A DNA stretch of 64,000 bases from Plantago major (Eukaryota; Streptophyta; Magnoliopsida; Lamiales; Plantaginaceae). The translations under genes were made by a program, and so were the position numbers. The notes below the pieces were generated by a model that made no database searches, was not told the DNA's origin, and saw only the letters and a program-made list of their open reading frames with translations. This document shows, one piece after another, positions 47,942-58,052 of the stretch. Location: positions 83,232,877 through 83,296,876 of the forward strand of contig CM048840.1 in assembly GCA_026545765.1 (NCBI GenBank), in the 5' to 3' direction. Numbering within the stretch: position 1 is the first letter of the stretch; each line of letters opens with the position of its first letter.

Positions 47942-50900
47942 GGATCGATCGCAAATTTCCTATCTCCAAACCTTTTATGTCATCGAATAATCATAAAGAA
48001 GAGTTCGACAAGCATCTTTGTGTCTCCGGCAAATCCATGACTTCTTTGTAGGTTTTGGTAGGATTTTTCGCAAAATGCTTGACCCATGGTACTTTCCCCA
48101 CTTCGGGCATGATCTATTACGATATCTGAAAGCTTGAAGTATTCATAGATAATCTTCGGATATCCGATGTCACCCTTGTATTGATCTTACATCGATAGAG
48201 CGACTCATGGGTTCCTGACAAGTCTTGGTCTTGTGCTGTTCTGTGATATTCGAATCTTGTGCACATCATCTGGCTTTCCATATGGACAATCATCAGAGAG
48301 GTCCTTCTTCATGGCTTCAGTTCTCTTGACAACTTCAAAATCCAACCATGCTTTGATGTGATTGGTGTTGATCAAGGTAGGTTTATTCTTTCTCCATGCC
48401 ATAAGCTGTTTGAGGATTGGTTCTGGAAATCTTGAATTTACCAATAGATGCTTAAGTTCCAGAATCCAATAGCTATTTTTCTGATTGATGCACCTGTAGA
48501 CAGAGGAATCATTGTCATACTTCACATACTCAATTTTGGCTTCTTACGGCACGAGTGGAAGTTGACTTTGTCTCTGCTCTCAGCTCTCGTTTCCTTTTCA
48601 TCTTGAATTCTCTTTGGGGTTGTTGCTTGAAGAACTACCACCCTGGATAGACTTGATATTTCCAGAGGGTGTTTTAGCTGCTAGGGGCTTTGCAGCTATG
48701 GGCTAAGTTAGGCTTTCAAGTTTCCTTTTTCTGTGAAGAGGAGCTTCATCTTCATTAGTCTCTTCATCATCTTCATCAAGATCAATTCTTGTGAGATCTT
48801 TGCAGCCTTCTTCATTGCCCAGGGACTTGATTTGACCTTCTTCTTCTTCAGAAGAAGATTCATCAATCCCTCTAACTTGTCTTCTCCTTGGAGCCTTGGT
48901 ACTCCTTGGAGGTTTCTGTGCCATGGCCCTTGTTACCATTTTGGTTCCTTGAAGAGTCTCGGGAAGCTTGGCTTGGCAGATTCATAGATTACGAGTGGTG
49001 GTGGGAAGTTTTCTTCTTCCTTTCTGGCAAGACTACCAGATTTCTTCTTGTTTTCATCTCCTTCTTCCCATTCCCCGACTTTGAGGTCCAGATTTGTACT
49101 TTCTTTCCCCTTAGTCATTGTTGGTGACTCGGTCATAAAGGAATCAGAGAGAGTCAAAATGCCCTTGTAAATAGTTGTGGCGGTGACCAACTTCGAAGTT
49201 CGGCTTTGAGCTCGATTTTGCTTGATAAGGCCATTGTCCTTATCGGTGAGCTCGAATGGGCCTAGGATGGCATCTGCTTTTCCAGCAGTGTAACTTGCCT
49301 CTTGAAAAGCTTTTTCAGCTAAAGACACATCATCGTCCCTTGTCATTCCCAGATCTTTCTGACCAATGATCATGCTAGTTGTTCTCTGAGTGATGAGCTC
49401 AGTGAACTTTCTCATTCGAGGGACTGAGCAATTACTTCCTTGTTACGTGAAGACATCTCCTTATTCGAGTAGCGATTGGTACTGCTCATGTATTCATGGG
49501 AGTGGACGTTTGGCAGTTTGTTGAAGATTGTAGGAGCAATCAACTTTCTTTTCAAGTGAGAAACCGCTAAATGTTCATGGCGGTGTTCTGCCAAAGTCTT
49601 GTCTTCTTCATCATCTGAGTGATTAGCCCAGTGATCTTCATCCTCTTGGACATTTTCATCGATCGTATCAAGTCCAAAGAACCATCTCGAGATTGGTTTC
49701 TTTCCTTTACGGGAGGAGGATGGTACTTCTTCAAGATGATGCGCCTTAGCATCATGCTTGACTTGAGATACTTCTTGATGTCGAGTTCTTTGGTGATCTC
49801 TTGCCTGATCCCGTAGCTCTTTAACCTCGAGTAAGCAATCATTTCTTCTAAGTATAGATCTTGTAGTTGATCAATCTTATCTGGATTTAGCTATTTGATC
49901 TTCCGTTGAAGATGGAGCTGTTGTTCTTCTTCCAACGGTTATGCGAGTTGAGCACTTGGTGCGAGTGTTTAATATTTTCTGATTGGTTTCTTCAGAAAGC
50001 TCAACTACTTGTTCAGTAGTAACTGCGTGTTGGTGAGAAGATGGATGAGTAGATTTCTGAGGTGATGAAGACGGAGATTTCTATGAAGTCTTCTCAGTTT
50101 GCTTTTCAGCAGTTGAGGCATTGTTTCTCTATGAAATTCCTCCGGTCCCTGGTGCAGGAGCATCATCATCATCCTTTTTGTCATTATCATCCTATTGGTG
50201 ATGATCAGTGGGAGGTTCATCAAAGAAATTTTCATTCATTTCTTCCTCCTCATCATCTTCAGATACAAGATTGATCACTTCCGGGATAGTGATCTTCTGC
50301 CCATTAACTTCTTCTTGTTCAGAAGGTATGAATTGCGAGTCGGGGCAGAATGGCTTGAATGCCATCTGTAATCTTGTCGACCATCACTTTGCTCAAAGGC
50401 ATGTATCAAACTATGCGCCACTTCTCTGGAAAAGTCCTTGTGTAGTAGAGTCGCAACTGTATGTTGTTCTGTAGCGAACATTGCTTGGACATATGTTTCC
50501 AGGTCAAGAGCTCGTGCCCGTCTAGTTGGTTGATCAGTTATTCTCAATATTTCAGAGAGATCAGAGCACCTTAACTTCTGCCATTTCTTGAAGCATTGAA
50601 TGTGCTTTGGCAAAGTGTGAGCTTTGAAGAAGTGATGTAGGTCCCTTGTTTCTTCAATGGGAACCTGCTTTGCATCTGTTTGAGCCTGAAAGAAAGAGTT
50701 TTGAGTGAGTTTCAAAACTTTGGTAGATATCTGAGTAGAAGTGTAGTTTAGTTTCTGAGTTACCTGAGTATGAACATCAGGCTCAGATACTTGTTCTACT
50801 GGGACAATTGGGGTCTCAGATATCTTATGGTGAGGTGGAGACTTGGAAGTCTGGTCCTCATCAACCTTTCTTTCTTGAACCTGAGAATTAACATTATCAC

Positions 50901-53472
50901 AATACTTAGGAATTTTTATCAACAAGAACTTTAAGTGACAAGTCAGATATCTGAGAGGTCAATTACCTCCATGGGAGGCTCAGATACTTGTCTCTCAGAG
51001 ACTTGTGCAGTCTCTGGAATCTTTTCTTGTGATGAAGCCCTTGATGCCTCATCAATTTCCATAGGTGCAGGGGATGTCGCAACTCTGTCCCCTTGCACTT
51101 CTACTTCTGATTGAGCCTATAAGTAGATATTATTGAATAATTTAGAAGAAGTTTTAAGATAACCCAGGATGAAGAGTACTTATCACTGATTTTCATATAC
51201 CTTCAAGTTTGAAAGATCAGTGATGTGTGCTTCAGAAACCTTGTTGGTTTCTGGGTTTGTCTCTGGCATTTCTGCCTTATCTTCTTCCATCTCAGTTGGA
51301 GCCTGTTAGAAACATTTATCATTAATGAGCATACAAACATTTTTACTAAAAAGTTAGCTCTCTTTAAGAATCATTTACCTGTGGCACAGGCTCAGATTTC
51401 TCAAGAGTTGAGGTTGAAGGAACCTCTTTTTCAGTATCTGAGGTAAGCTTTTCAGCTTCCTCTTGTTTTTCCGTTTCTAACTCAGCCTGTAACAAAGAGA
51501 TTCTTATAAGGTAACAAGATTTATAAGTATAAAATTTTTCACAAGGTAAGAGTTAACCACCATTTACCCGAAGCTTCAGTGATTGGTCTCGGAACTTGTG
51601 ACCTTTCTATACATTGGTCGTCTTGTCGATTCGGTTTCTTTGTTTGAAGTTTCTGGTACTTCACACCTTCCCTGAGTATGCAACTCAGTTGCCTCCCCTG
51701 GTTGATCATTCTGAGTAGATGTCTCAGTTTGATCCCTCTCATTGAGTTGGGGAACCTGCTCAATTACAGGATTTTCTTCAGCATACTGTATTGCTGGTAT
51801 TTCAAAATGGAGTTCATTTACCATTTCATCAACCACTTGTGGCTGTGGTTGTTGTGTTTGTGGTTGTTGTGGTTGTCTGGAAGCAGAAGATTGATCAGTA
51901 GAATGTTCTTCCAGATTCTTAGATGTGGCATTCCCATCAGCATCTGCCAATACTAAGATACCACTCATCAGGGCTTTGTGAAGTTGTGCAAGAGAGTCAT
52001 TCCCTGATGATGTGTTTGCACCAACAACCTTTGCTATAGGTTCAGCAACCTGTGGTGTAGGTTCTTCTTCAGATACCTTATCACCAGTTACTTGTTCAGT
52101 AACCTTAGCCCTCTTTGATTTTTCTAGGACTTGAGAGATGACTAGTTCATCATCTTCATCGTCAGAGCTCTCATCAGCATTGGGAACTGATTGGTCCATT
52201 ATTCCTGCGGTTTCTGCAGATGGGGCTTGGTGTTTTTCACCACTTTTGGCAGCATTCATGAGTTCATCAGCAAGGCTTTCTGCATTAGTCGCAACATTTC
52301 TGAAAGCACTTTCTCTTGCTGAGTCTACTTGTTCAGTAGGTGATAACTCTTTTGCAGCATTGATGAGTTCATCTACCATGTTTGTAGATATCTGAGAATT
52401 GACAACCTCTTTGGGTGTGTCTTCTGATTTGCCAGCAGACTTCTTTCTTGAAGTTCTGGGCTTCTTGGTCGCAACCTTTTCTTCAGATATCTTTTCAGAT
52501 TTTCTCTTCTTAGGACCTTTCTGAGACCCAGTAACCTTTTTCATCAGATTTGTATACTCATACTTGTAGAGTAAGTTACTGTTGGCTATTTCAGCCGTCT
52601 CTCTGAGCTCAATGCCAAGCTTTTCCAGCAAGTAGCATATCTTCAGACCATATCCTACTGTGGCCTTTGGCTCAGCTAGTCCTTTAACAATCTTAGGCTC
52701 GAAGCCTTGAATCTTCTTCACAAATTTCATGAAGGCGTACTTTCCCAGATTGAAAGGGTTTTCCAAATTTTGTCTTGTTGATTCAAAGAAGAACATCATG
52801 ATCCATCGTTCTTGGCTTATCCGGTTAGCACCTCCTTGTAGACCATCAAAGCATGTGAAGAATGCAAGCGGTACATCGGTGAACCAACAGATGTCCGGTT
52901 CGGATGTCGAAGTTTGAACTCAGTGGGTGTATCTGATTTCTCAAGATCACACACATCACTGTAAAGTTCTTTAACACCTTCAAGGAGTTCCTCATCCTTG
53001 GTGTTTATTTCAAAATCCTTTCCAAGATTTTGAACCTCAAACAACTTTCAATCTTAGGCTCGAAGCCTTGAATCTTCTTCACAAATTTCATGAAGGCGTA
53101 CTTTCCCCAGTTGAAAGGGTTTTCCAGCCTTTTGTCTTGTTGATTCAGCAAGAACATCATGATCCATCGTTCTTGGCTTATCTGGTTAGCACCTCCTTGT
53201 AGACCATCAAAGCATCTGTGAAGAATGCAAGCCAAGATCCCAAAGTGAACCAACGGATGTCCGGTTCGGATGTCGACAAGTTTGAACTTCGATGGGTGTA
53301 TCTGATTTCTCAAGATCACACACATCACTGTAAAGTTCTTTAACACCTTCAAGGAGTTCCTCATCCTTGGTGTTTATTTCAAAATCCTTTCCAAGATTTT
53401 GAACCTCAAACAACTTACAGAAAGTTGTTAAGTCCAGAAGGATTTCCTTTCCTTGGACTGAGGTTTTGATAG
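47942..53472 (-). CDS. Extra spliced gene of Copia element C
   Basis: The best copy of the extra gene. From the fusion point: an N-terminal domain (about 52500-53472, part of it duplicated); a 407-codon open stretch (51576-52799) with KGPKKRKSEK and TKKPRTSRKKSAGK nuclear-signal-like clusters, repeated DEL(I/M)NAAK helices, an acidic stretch and a Gln/Pro-rich run; four acidic phase-0 exons of 36, 34, 50 and 39 codons divided by introns of 76-86 bp; a conserved domain with KHIQCFKKWQKLRC (50275-50685); helical segments (48933-49842); an acidic SSSEEEEGQ region (48703-48939); and a C-terminal domain with YRCINQKNSYW (48205-48525). The 3' end is approximate. Function unknown; no transmembrane segment is evident, so 'envelope' would be a poor name. 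Confidence 0.72.
50686..50763 (-). other. Optional (in-frame) intron of extra gene, element C
   Basis: CTCAG|GTAACTC to TTTCTTTCAG|GCTC, 78 bp, exactly 26 open codons. It can be spliced or translated. The same ends and openness are seen in element B near 6486-6560. Confidence 0.5.
50881..50966 (-). other. Intron of extra gene, element C
   Basis: ATGGAG|GTAATTG to AATTCTCAG|GTTC, 86 bp, phase 0. Confidence 0.72.
51117..51200 (-). other. Intron of extra gene, element C
   Basis: TTGAAG|GTATATG to CTTATAG|GCTC, 84 bp, phase 0. Confidence 0.74.
51303..51378 (-). other. Intron of extra gene, element C
   Basis: CCACAG|GTAAATG to TCTAACAG|GCTC, 76 bp, phase 0. Confidence 0.74.
51487..51567 (-). 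other. Intron of extra gene, element C
   Basis: TTCGG|GTAAATGG to TTGTTACAG|GCTG, 81 bp. The equivalent in B is 7275-7352. Confidence 0.7.
52688..53409. repeat. 361-bp tandem duplication in element C
   Basis: The sequence beginning CAATCTTAGGCTCGAAG at 52688 begins again at 53049 and is near-identical for about 361 bp. Element B has one copy (about 8490-8840). It breaks the N-terminal domain of the extra gene. It could be a real duplication or an assembly join. Confidence 0.85.
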
Positions 53473-54043
53473 ACACAGATATTCCTTCTATAAATGGAAC
53501 TAGTTTCCAGACTCTGTTTCTCTCAAATTGATCCAACTCTTCTTGCATTGCAAAGATCCAGTCTTGGTCTCCTAATGCTTCTTCTATACTTTTAGGTTCA
53601 ATATTCGAGATGAAACATCTAAAGAGAGAATCAGCATTTTCAGCTATTGCTCTCCTAGTCCTAACACCCTGATTAATTGGTCCAATTATATCATTTGTAG
53701 GATGATCTTTGATCCATTTCATCAAAGGTTTAGTGCTAGTAGGATCAATATCCAGGTGATCTGAATGTGAATCACTAAGATTTTGATTTGATACTTTTTC
53801 AGTATCTAAGATATCTGACATATGAGAAATGTCATGGATATCTGACACTTTTTCAGTGTTAGAGATATCTGAGACATGCATTTCAGCATTCTTATTTTCA
53901 GATACCTCTCCATGATGAAGGTTCTCAGTAACCTGTTCCATTTCTGGAAAACTCATAGGAAATTCCTCATCATGTTTGTGAGTCATCTTGTTGTTACTAG
54001 GCTTTTCAAGCTTTTCTACGTCAGAGTCATCCTCACTTTCCAT
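53207..54043 (-). CDS. Pol linker/RT start fused in frame to extra gene, element C
   Basis: An open frame of 278 codons. Residues 1-160 are the acidic linker between integrase and RT (with LMKWIKDHP and GVRTRRAIAENA). Residues 161-190 are the first part of the RT domain (EEALGDQDWIFAMQEEL, WKLVPFIEGISV). From about residue 191 (near 53473) the frame continues into the extra gene (SIKTSVQGKEILLDLTTF). In B the same RT segment goes on into IGTKWVF, and the extra-gene part lies some 2.5 kb away. So a deletion with a short TGTG overlap made a Pol-extra protein fusion without breaking the frame. The start is within the polyprotein, so the ATG at 54043 need not be used. Confidence 0.78.
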   Translation of the reverse strand: MESEDDSDVEKLEKPSNNKMTHKHDEEFPMSFPEMEQVTENLHHGEVSENKNAEMHVSDISNTEKVSDIHDISHMSDILDTEKVSNQNLSDSHSDHLDIDPTSTKPLMKWIKDHPTNDIIGPINQGVRTRRAIAENADSLFRCFISNIEPKSIEEALGDQDWIFAMQEELDQFERNRVWKLVPFIEGISVSIKTSVQGKEILLDLTTFCKLFEVQNLGKDFEINTKDEELLEGVKELYSDVCDLEKSDTPIEVQTCRHPNRTSVGSLWDLGLHSSQML

Positions 54044-54084
54044 AACGATGTTTTTCCTTTCTGAGGATTCTTCTTTAGTATCCC

Positions 54085-55427
54085 TCAGTAATAGTTCTTT
54101 GAACTTTTCTGAGAGTTCATCAGTGGGAGGTGTTTTCTTACTTCCTTCATAGAATACAACATGAACTGATTCTTCAATTTTCTTTGTTCTTTTGTTGTAA
54201 ACTCTGTAAGCTTTCTTTGTTGTGGAATAGCCAAGAAAAAACCTTCATCTGCCTTTGGTTGAAATGTTCTCAGAAAAACTTTCCCATTGTTTAGAACAAA
54301 ACATCTACAACCAAATACTCTCAGATGTTTGATATTAGGAGGTCTTCCAACCAAAATTTCATAGGGGGTCCTGTCATGGTGTTTGTTTATCAAGCATCTG
54401 TTCTGAGTGTAGCAGGCTGTGTTTACAGCTTCAACCCAATATATTTCACTTATCTCAGTGTCAGCTAGCATTGTCCTTGCAGCTTCTTTAAGGGTTCTGT
54501 TTTTCCTTTCTGCAACACCATTTTGTTGAGGTGTTCTTACAGAGGAAAGTTGGTGTTGTATACCTTTGCAGGTACAAAACTCCTTTATGTACTGATTGAC
54601 AAACTCGGACCATGATCCGCTTACGATTGCGATACCTTTTCATTTTTCATGATTTCAAGCTTTTTCAACAAGTTTGGTATCTCCACCCTGGCATCAGATT
54701 TGTGTTTCAGAAAGACAACCCAAGTGAATCTTGAGAAGTCATCTACAACAACGGACCATATTTCTTTCCCTCAAGATAACTAGTTACAGATGATTCAAAA
54801 AGATCCATCTGTAAAAGTTGCAGTGGTCTAACACTAGAGTGTCTGATTTTGGACTTGAAAGAGATCTTAGATTGTTTCCCCATCTGACAGGCAGAACAGA
54901 TACCATCCTTTCTGAAAGATGTTTTGGGAAGACCAACCACTAACTCTTTCGCAAGTCTATTGAGTTTTGAAATTCAAGTGACTCATTCTTTTGTGCCATA
55001 ACCAGTGCTCTTCTGTGTGACCAGATTGACTCACCATGAGACATTCTTCAGTTGTGGCAGATGCCCAGTCGGCAACATAAAGACTGCCTTTCCGCTGACC
55101 AACTAAGACTGTCTGCTTTGACTCATTGTCAATTAGTTTGCAGTATTTAGCTTTGAATTTTATAGTAAAACCCTTGTCTGCGAACTGGCTCATGCTAAAT
55201 AGATTGTATTTCAAATCCTTAACATCTAATACGTCAGTGATTGTTAAAGTTCCCAATTTGACGTTGCCAAATCCCAGAGAGGGATTTAATTCTCCTCCAG
55301 CAAATCTGATATCTGGTCCTGTGTTGCAAGCTTTGTAGTCAACCAAATTTGCTTTGTCTCCTGTCATGTGCTTTCCACATCCACTATCAAATAGCCATTG
55401 TGCTTTAGTCCAGGAAGCATTCTGCAC
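54085..55427 (-). pseudogene. Protease-integrase of element C
   Basis: Protease motif WLFDSGCGKHMTGDK at the start of an open stretch of 156 codons (54957-55427), which continues through the GAG-pre-integrase domain (YNLFSMSQFADKGF) to the first histidines of the integrase zinc finger (HKRMSHLNFKT). The finger's cysteines (GICSACQMGKQSK) are in 54743-54940. The C-terminal integrase part (EILVGRPPNIKHL, FGCRCFVLNNG) is in 54085-54471. The breaks between these stretches are single-base shifts near 54240, 54600, 54770 and 54955, so the original may be nearly intact. Confidence 0.85.
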
Positions 55428-55445
55428 ACAACAGGAAACAGGAGA

Positions 55446-57873
55446 TTAGGTTCTCATATCTTTGATGGAACCGTCAGAATCAAAAGTTCTTCCAGTAGGA
55501 ATCCATTTTTGAATGAATTTCTTTGAAATATGCTTTTGTCTGACAGGAACATAAGGAGGAACTCTTTTTGAATGAAAGTTATCATTAGTAAGAATTATTT
55601 TCTTCCTTGGTGTGTCCCTAGGTGCTCCATATGATGCTTTCAGATACCTGTCAGGTTTCTGAGTTTGCTTTTCAAAGAAACTTAGCCTTCCTTGCCGATT
55701 TCTTCTAGCCGGCATTGATTTTCGTGGCTTGATTTAACTTCCACTTCGATAATTGCTTTGAGCAATTCTAGCTTTCGACCATCGTTCTTGCTCCCGCTTG
55801 TACTCATGAGCAAGTTGTTTTCCGATGCCTTTGTAGCCAATACCGTTTGAGCACTTGAAGCTATCTCGAGATCTTTTCTCGTGACTTTGCTAGTCTCGTT
55901 GATCCAATTTCTTTCCGAAAAAGTGATATGGGAGAATTTGCCACTCTGCAATTCTACCTTTTGAGAGACATAGCATTGTGGTGTTTACGCTTTTCGGTGT
56001 TGTGTTTCTTTTCGAGACGCATACCAGCTTTTGTTTTTGACTTGTTTTTCCCACAAAGGTTTAGTCGCAACTGCCTTTCCTTTGTCAACAATCTTTGTCT
56101 TTTCACCGATACTATAGATTGCATGGGAACCGTCTTGCTGAGTACTTACAAATGTTCTCTTCTCCTTACTCTTATTCAGAGTAATAGAGCAATCTGTCTG
56201 AGTATTCAGCCCAAGTCCTTTCTTTTCTGAAGGATCTCTTAAGTAAGATTGTACTTCAGTAAGAGTGTCACTAGCTTTGGCATAAGATTGAAAAGATAGT
56301 TCTTTCTTCTTGAGTTCCTTGTTTTCAGAAAGAAGATTTTCATAATTCTTTCGTAACTCAGCCATTGCTTCTTCATGTGACTTTTAAGACTCAGATATCT
56401 GAGCTTTGAGAAATGCATTTTCAGCATTCTTTCTCTCAGATTCTTTAACTAATTGAGAATTTTCCTTTTCAAGAGAATTCTTTTCTTCTTCAAGGTTTTC
56501 GGCTCTAGCTCGGATCATTAGAAATTCTCTTTCATAGATGTCAAGTTCTTTCCTGAGATTTTCTAGATTTTTTATTTCCTCTTCATCACTTTCATAAGTG
56601 TAGCAAGAAGTATGTGTTACCTCATCAGCCATAAGACAGTTTTCTATGTTGGAGATGTCTGGTCCGTCAATTTTAGCAACTCCACACATTTCATTCTTCT
56701 TGAGGCCGAAGTCGATTATATCATGAGTAACTCCACATAATTCTGGTGATGGTAGGGTTGAATCATCTGAATTGTCATCTTCAGAATCTGTTTCAACGTC
56801 TAGAGCATCCAGTTGAATTTGGATTTTCTTTCTTTCTTCAGTTAACAAAGCTTTCTGGCTTCTTCTGAAGATTCTTCTATCTTTCTTGTCGCCTGTCCTT
56901 AGTTTGTTTAGGGCAGGACAATCCTTCTTGAAGTGGCTAGGTTTCTGACAATAGAAACAGATATCGTTTCCAATTTCTGCTTCCTCAGTACATGATGCTT
57001 TCTGAGCTGGCTTGTTCAGCGAGCTTTGCATATTTTTGTACTGGTGATAGTTTGAGCCTAGATGCTTTTTCAGCTTCTCTTTGGCTTTTCTTCTCTCAAT
57101 TTATCGACTGACAAATTTACTCATTTGCTTTGCAGCAAGAGCATCCTCAGTCATCTCCTTACTTTTCTTCTTTTCAGAAGTTCCTTGAGTAACTAGAGCA
57201 ACATTCTGCAACTTTTCAGTTGTTTGTTCTCTCTGAGTTGTCTCATAGTCAACAGTAGCAAGATGAGAGAAAAGTTCCACTGGAGTGATACTTGGCATAC
57301 CTTGGTTAAAATAAAAGAATTTAGTATGCTCCTAGTTGTGGTTAAGACTTCTGACAATAGTCTTAATCTTCTCGACCGAGAGTATCTATTGCTTTCCCAA
57401 TGCTTCGCCATATCACTCATGAGAGTGGTAAACCGAAATCAAGTCCTTCCGAGTTTCATGGGACCTTGTTTGAAATTTTGAAATTTCAACTTTAGAACTT
57501 CGAACTTGTTTTCCTTGGTTTTCGCCCGCACAGATTTCTTCAATCGGTTGTGCAACTTTCGCCATTTTAGCACCCTACGCTTTAATCGTATGTGCTCTGG
57601 TGTCGATCTGATGATGATGTTACGAGCTTGACCATCCAGACGATTCCTCTTGGCATCTTCCGATGTCCAGAGTTCTCTGGGCTTTGGTTCGTAAATAACG
57701 TGACCAGTAGATCTTCCACTAGTTGACGCATCTGTTTGTGAAGATCCTTCACTTTGATCTCTGTCTCTTCCACTTGAAACCTCCATGACTTGCTTAAGTT
57801 GTTGAATGACTATTGGGCCATTCTTTATTACTTCGATCATCTCGTCACTTATGGCTTCAAGGTGGAGCATCAT
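55446..57873 (-). pseudogene. Copia gag of element C
   Basis: Starts at ATG 57873 (MMLHLEAISDEMIEVI). A UBN2-type gag domain covers roughly 57200-57873. The CCHC zinc knuckle CFYCQKPSHFKKDC is at about 56920-56960 in an open stretch (56384-57031). An acidic segment and a long coiled coil rich in Glu/Lys follow (56384-56750, with a shift near 56385, then 55985-56365), then a basic tail (55446-55951). There are about six frame breaks, most beside CAG/CTG. The knuckle has PSH where element A has PGH. Confidence 0.83.
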
Positions 57874-58033
57874 GTTATTTTTCTATTTCTCGTAGTTCTC
57901 TGGGTTTGAGAACGGGTGCATCACTCAGAGACATACCTGCACACTTAACACACAAATTAGATAGTCCAAAAAAAATGGACAAAGTTCCTTCACCCATCTG
58001 GGGATCTAGGTTCAGTGCAGAAGGCTGGTGAAC

Positions 58034-58050
58034 CTCCTGCTCTGATACCA
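58034..58050 (-). other. Primer-binding site, element C
   Basis: TGGTATCAGAGCAGG on the minus strand, two bases from the LTR. This is the standard plant Copia site complementary to initiator tRNA-Met. Confidence 0.9.
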
Positions 58051-58052
58051 CT

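Noticed and set aside
49619-49816. Plus-strand frames over the extra gene (49619-49816, 50062-50474, 52138-52395)
   Set aside because: They are shadows of acidic, Ser/Glu-rich minus-strand exons; the complement of such codons gives long accidental frames rich in Ser and Phe.
47942-53472. Calling the extra Copia gene an envelope protein
   Set aside because: No signal peptide, membrane helix or cleavage site is visible; nuclear-signal-like and acidic stretches point elsewhere. Only the position resembles the Sirevirus env-like ORF.
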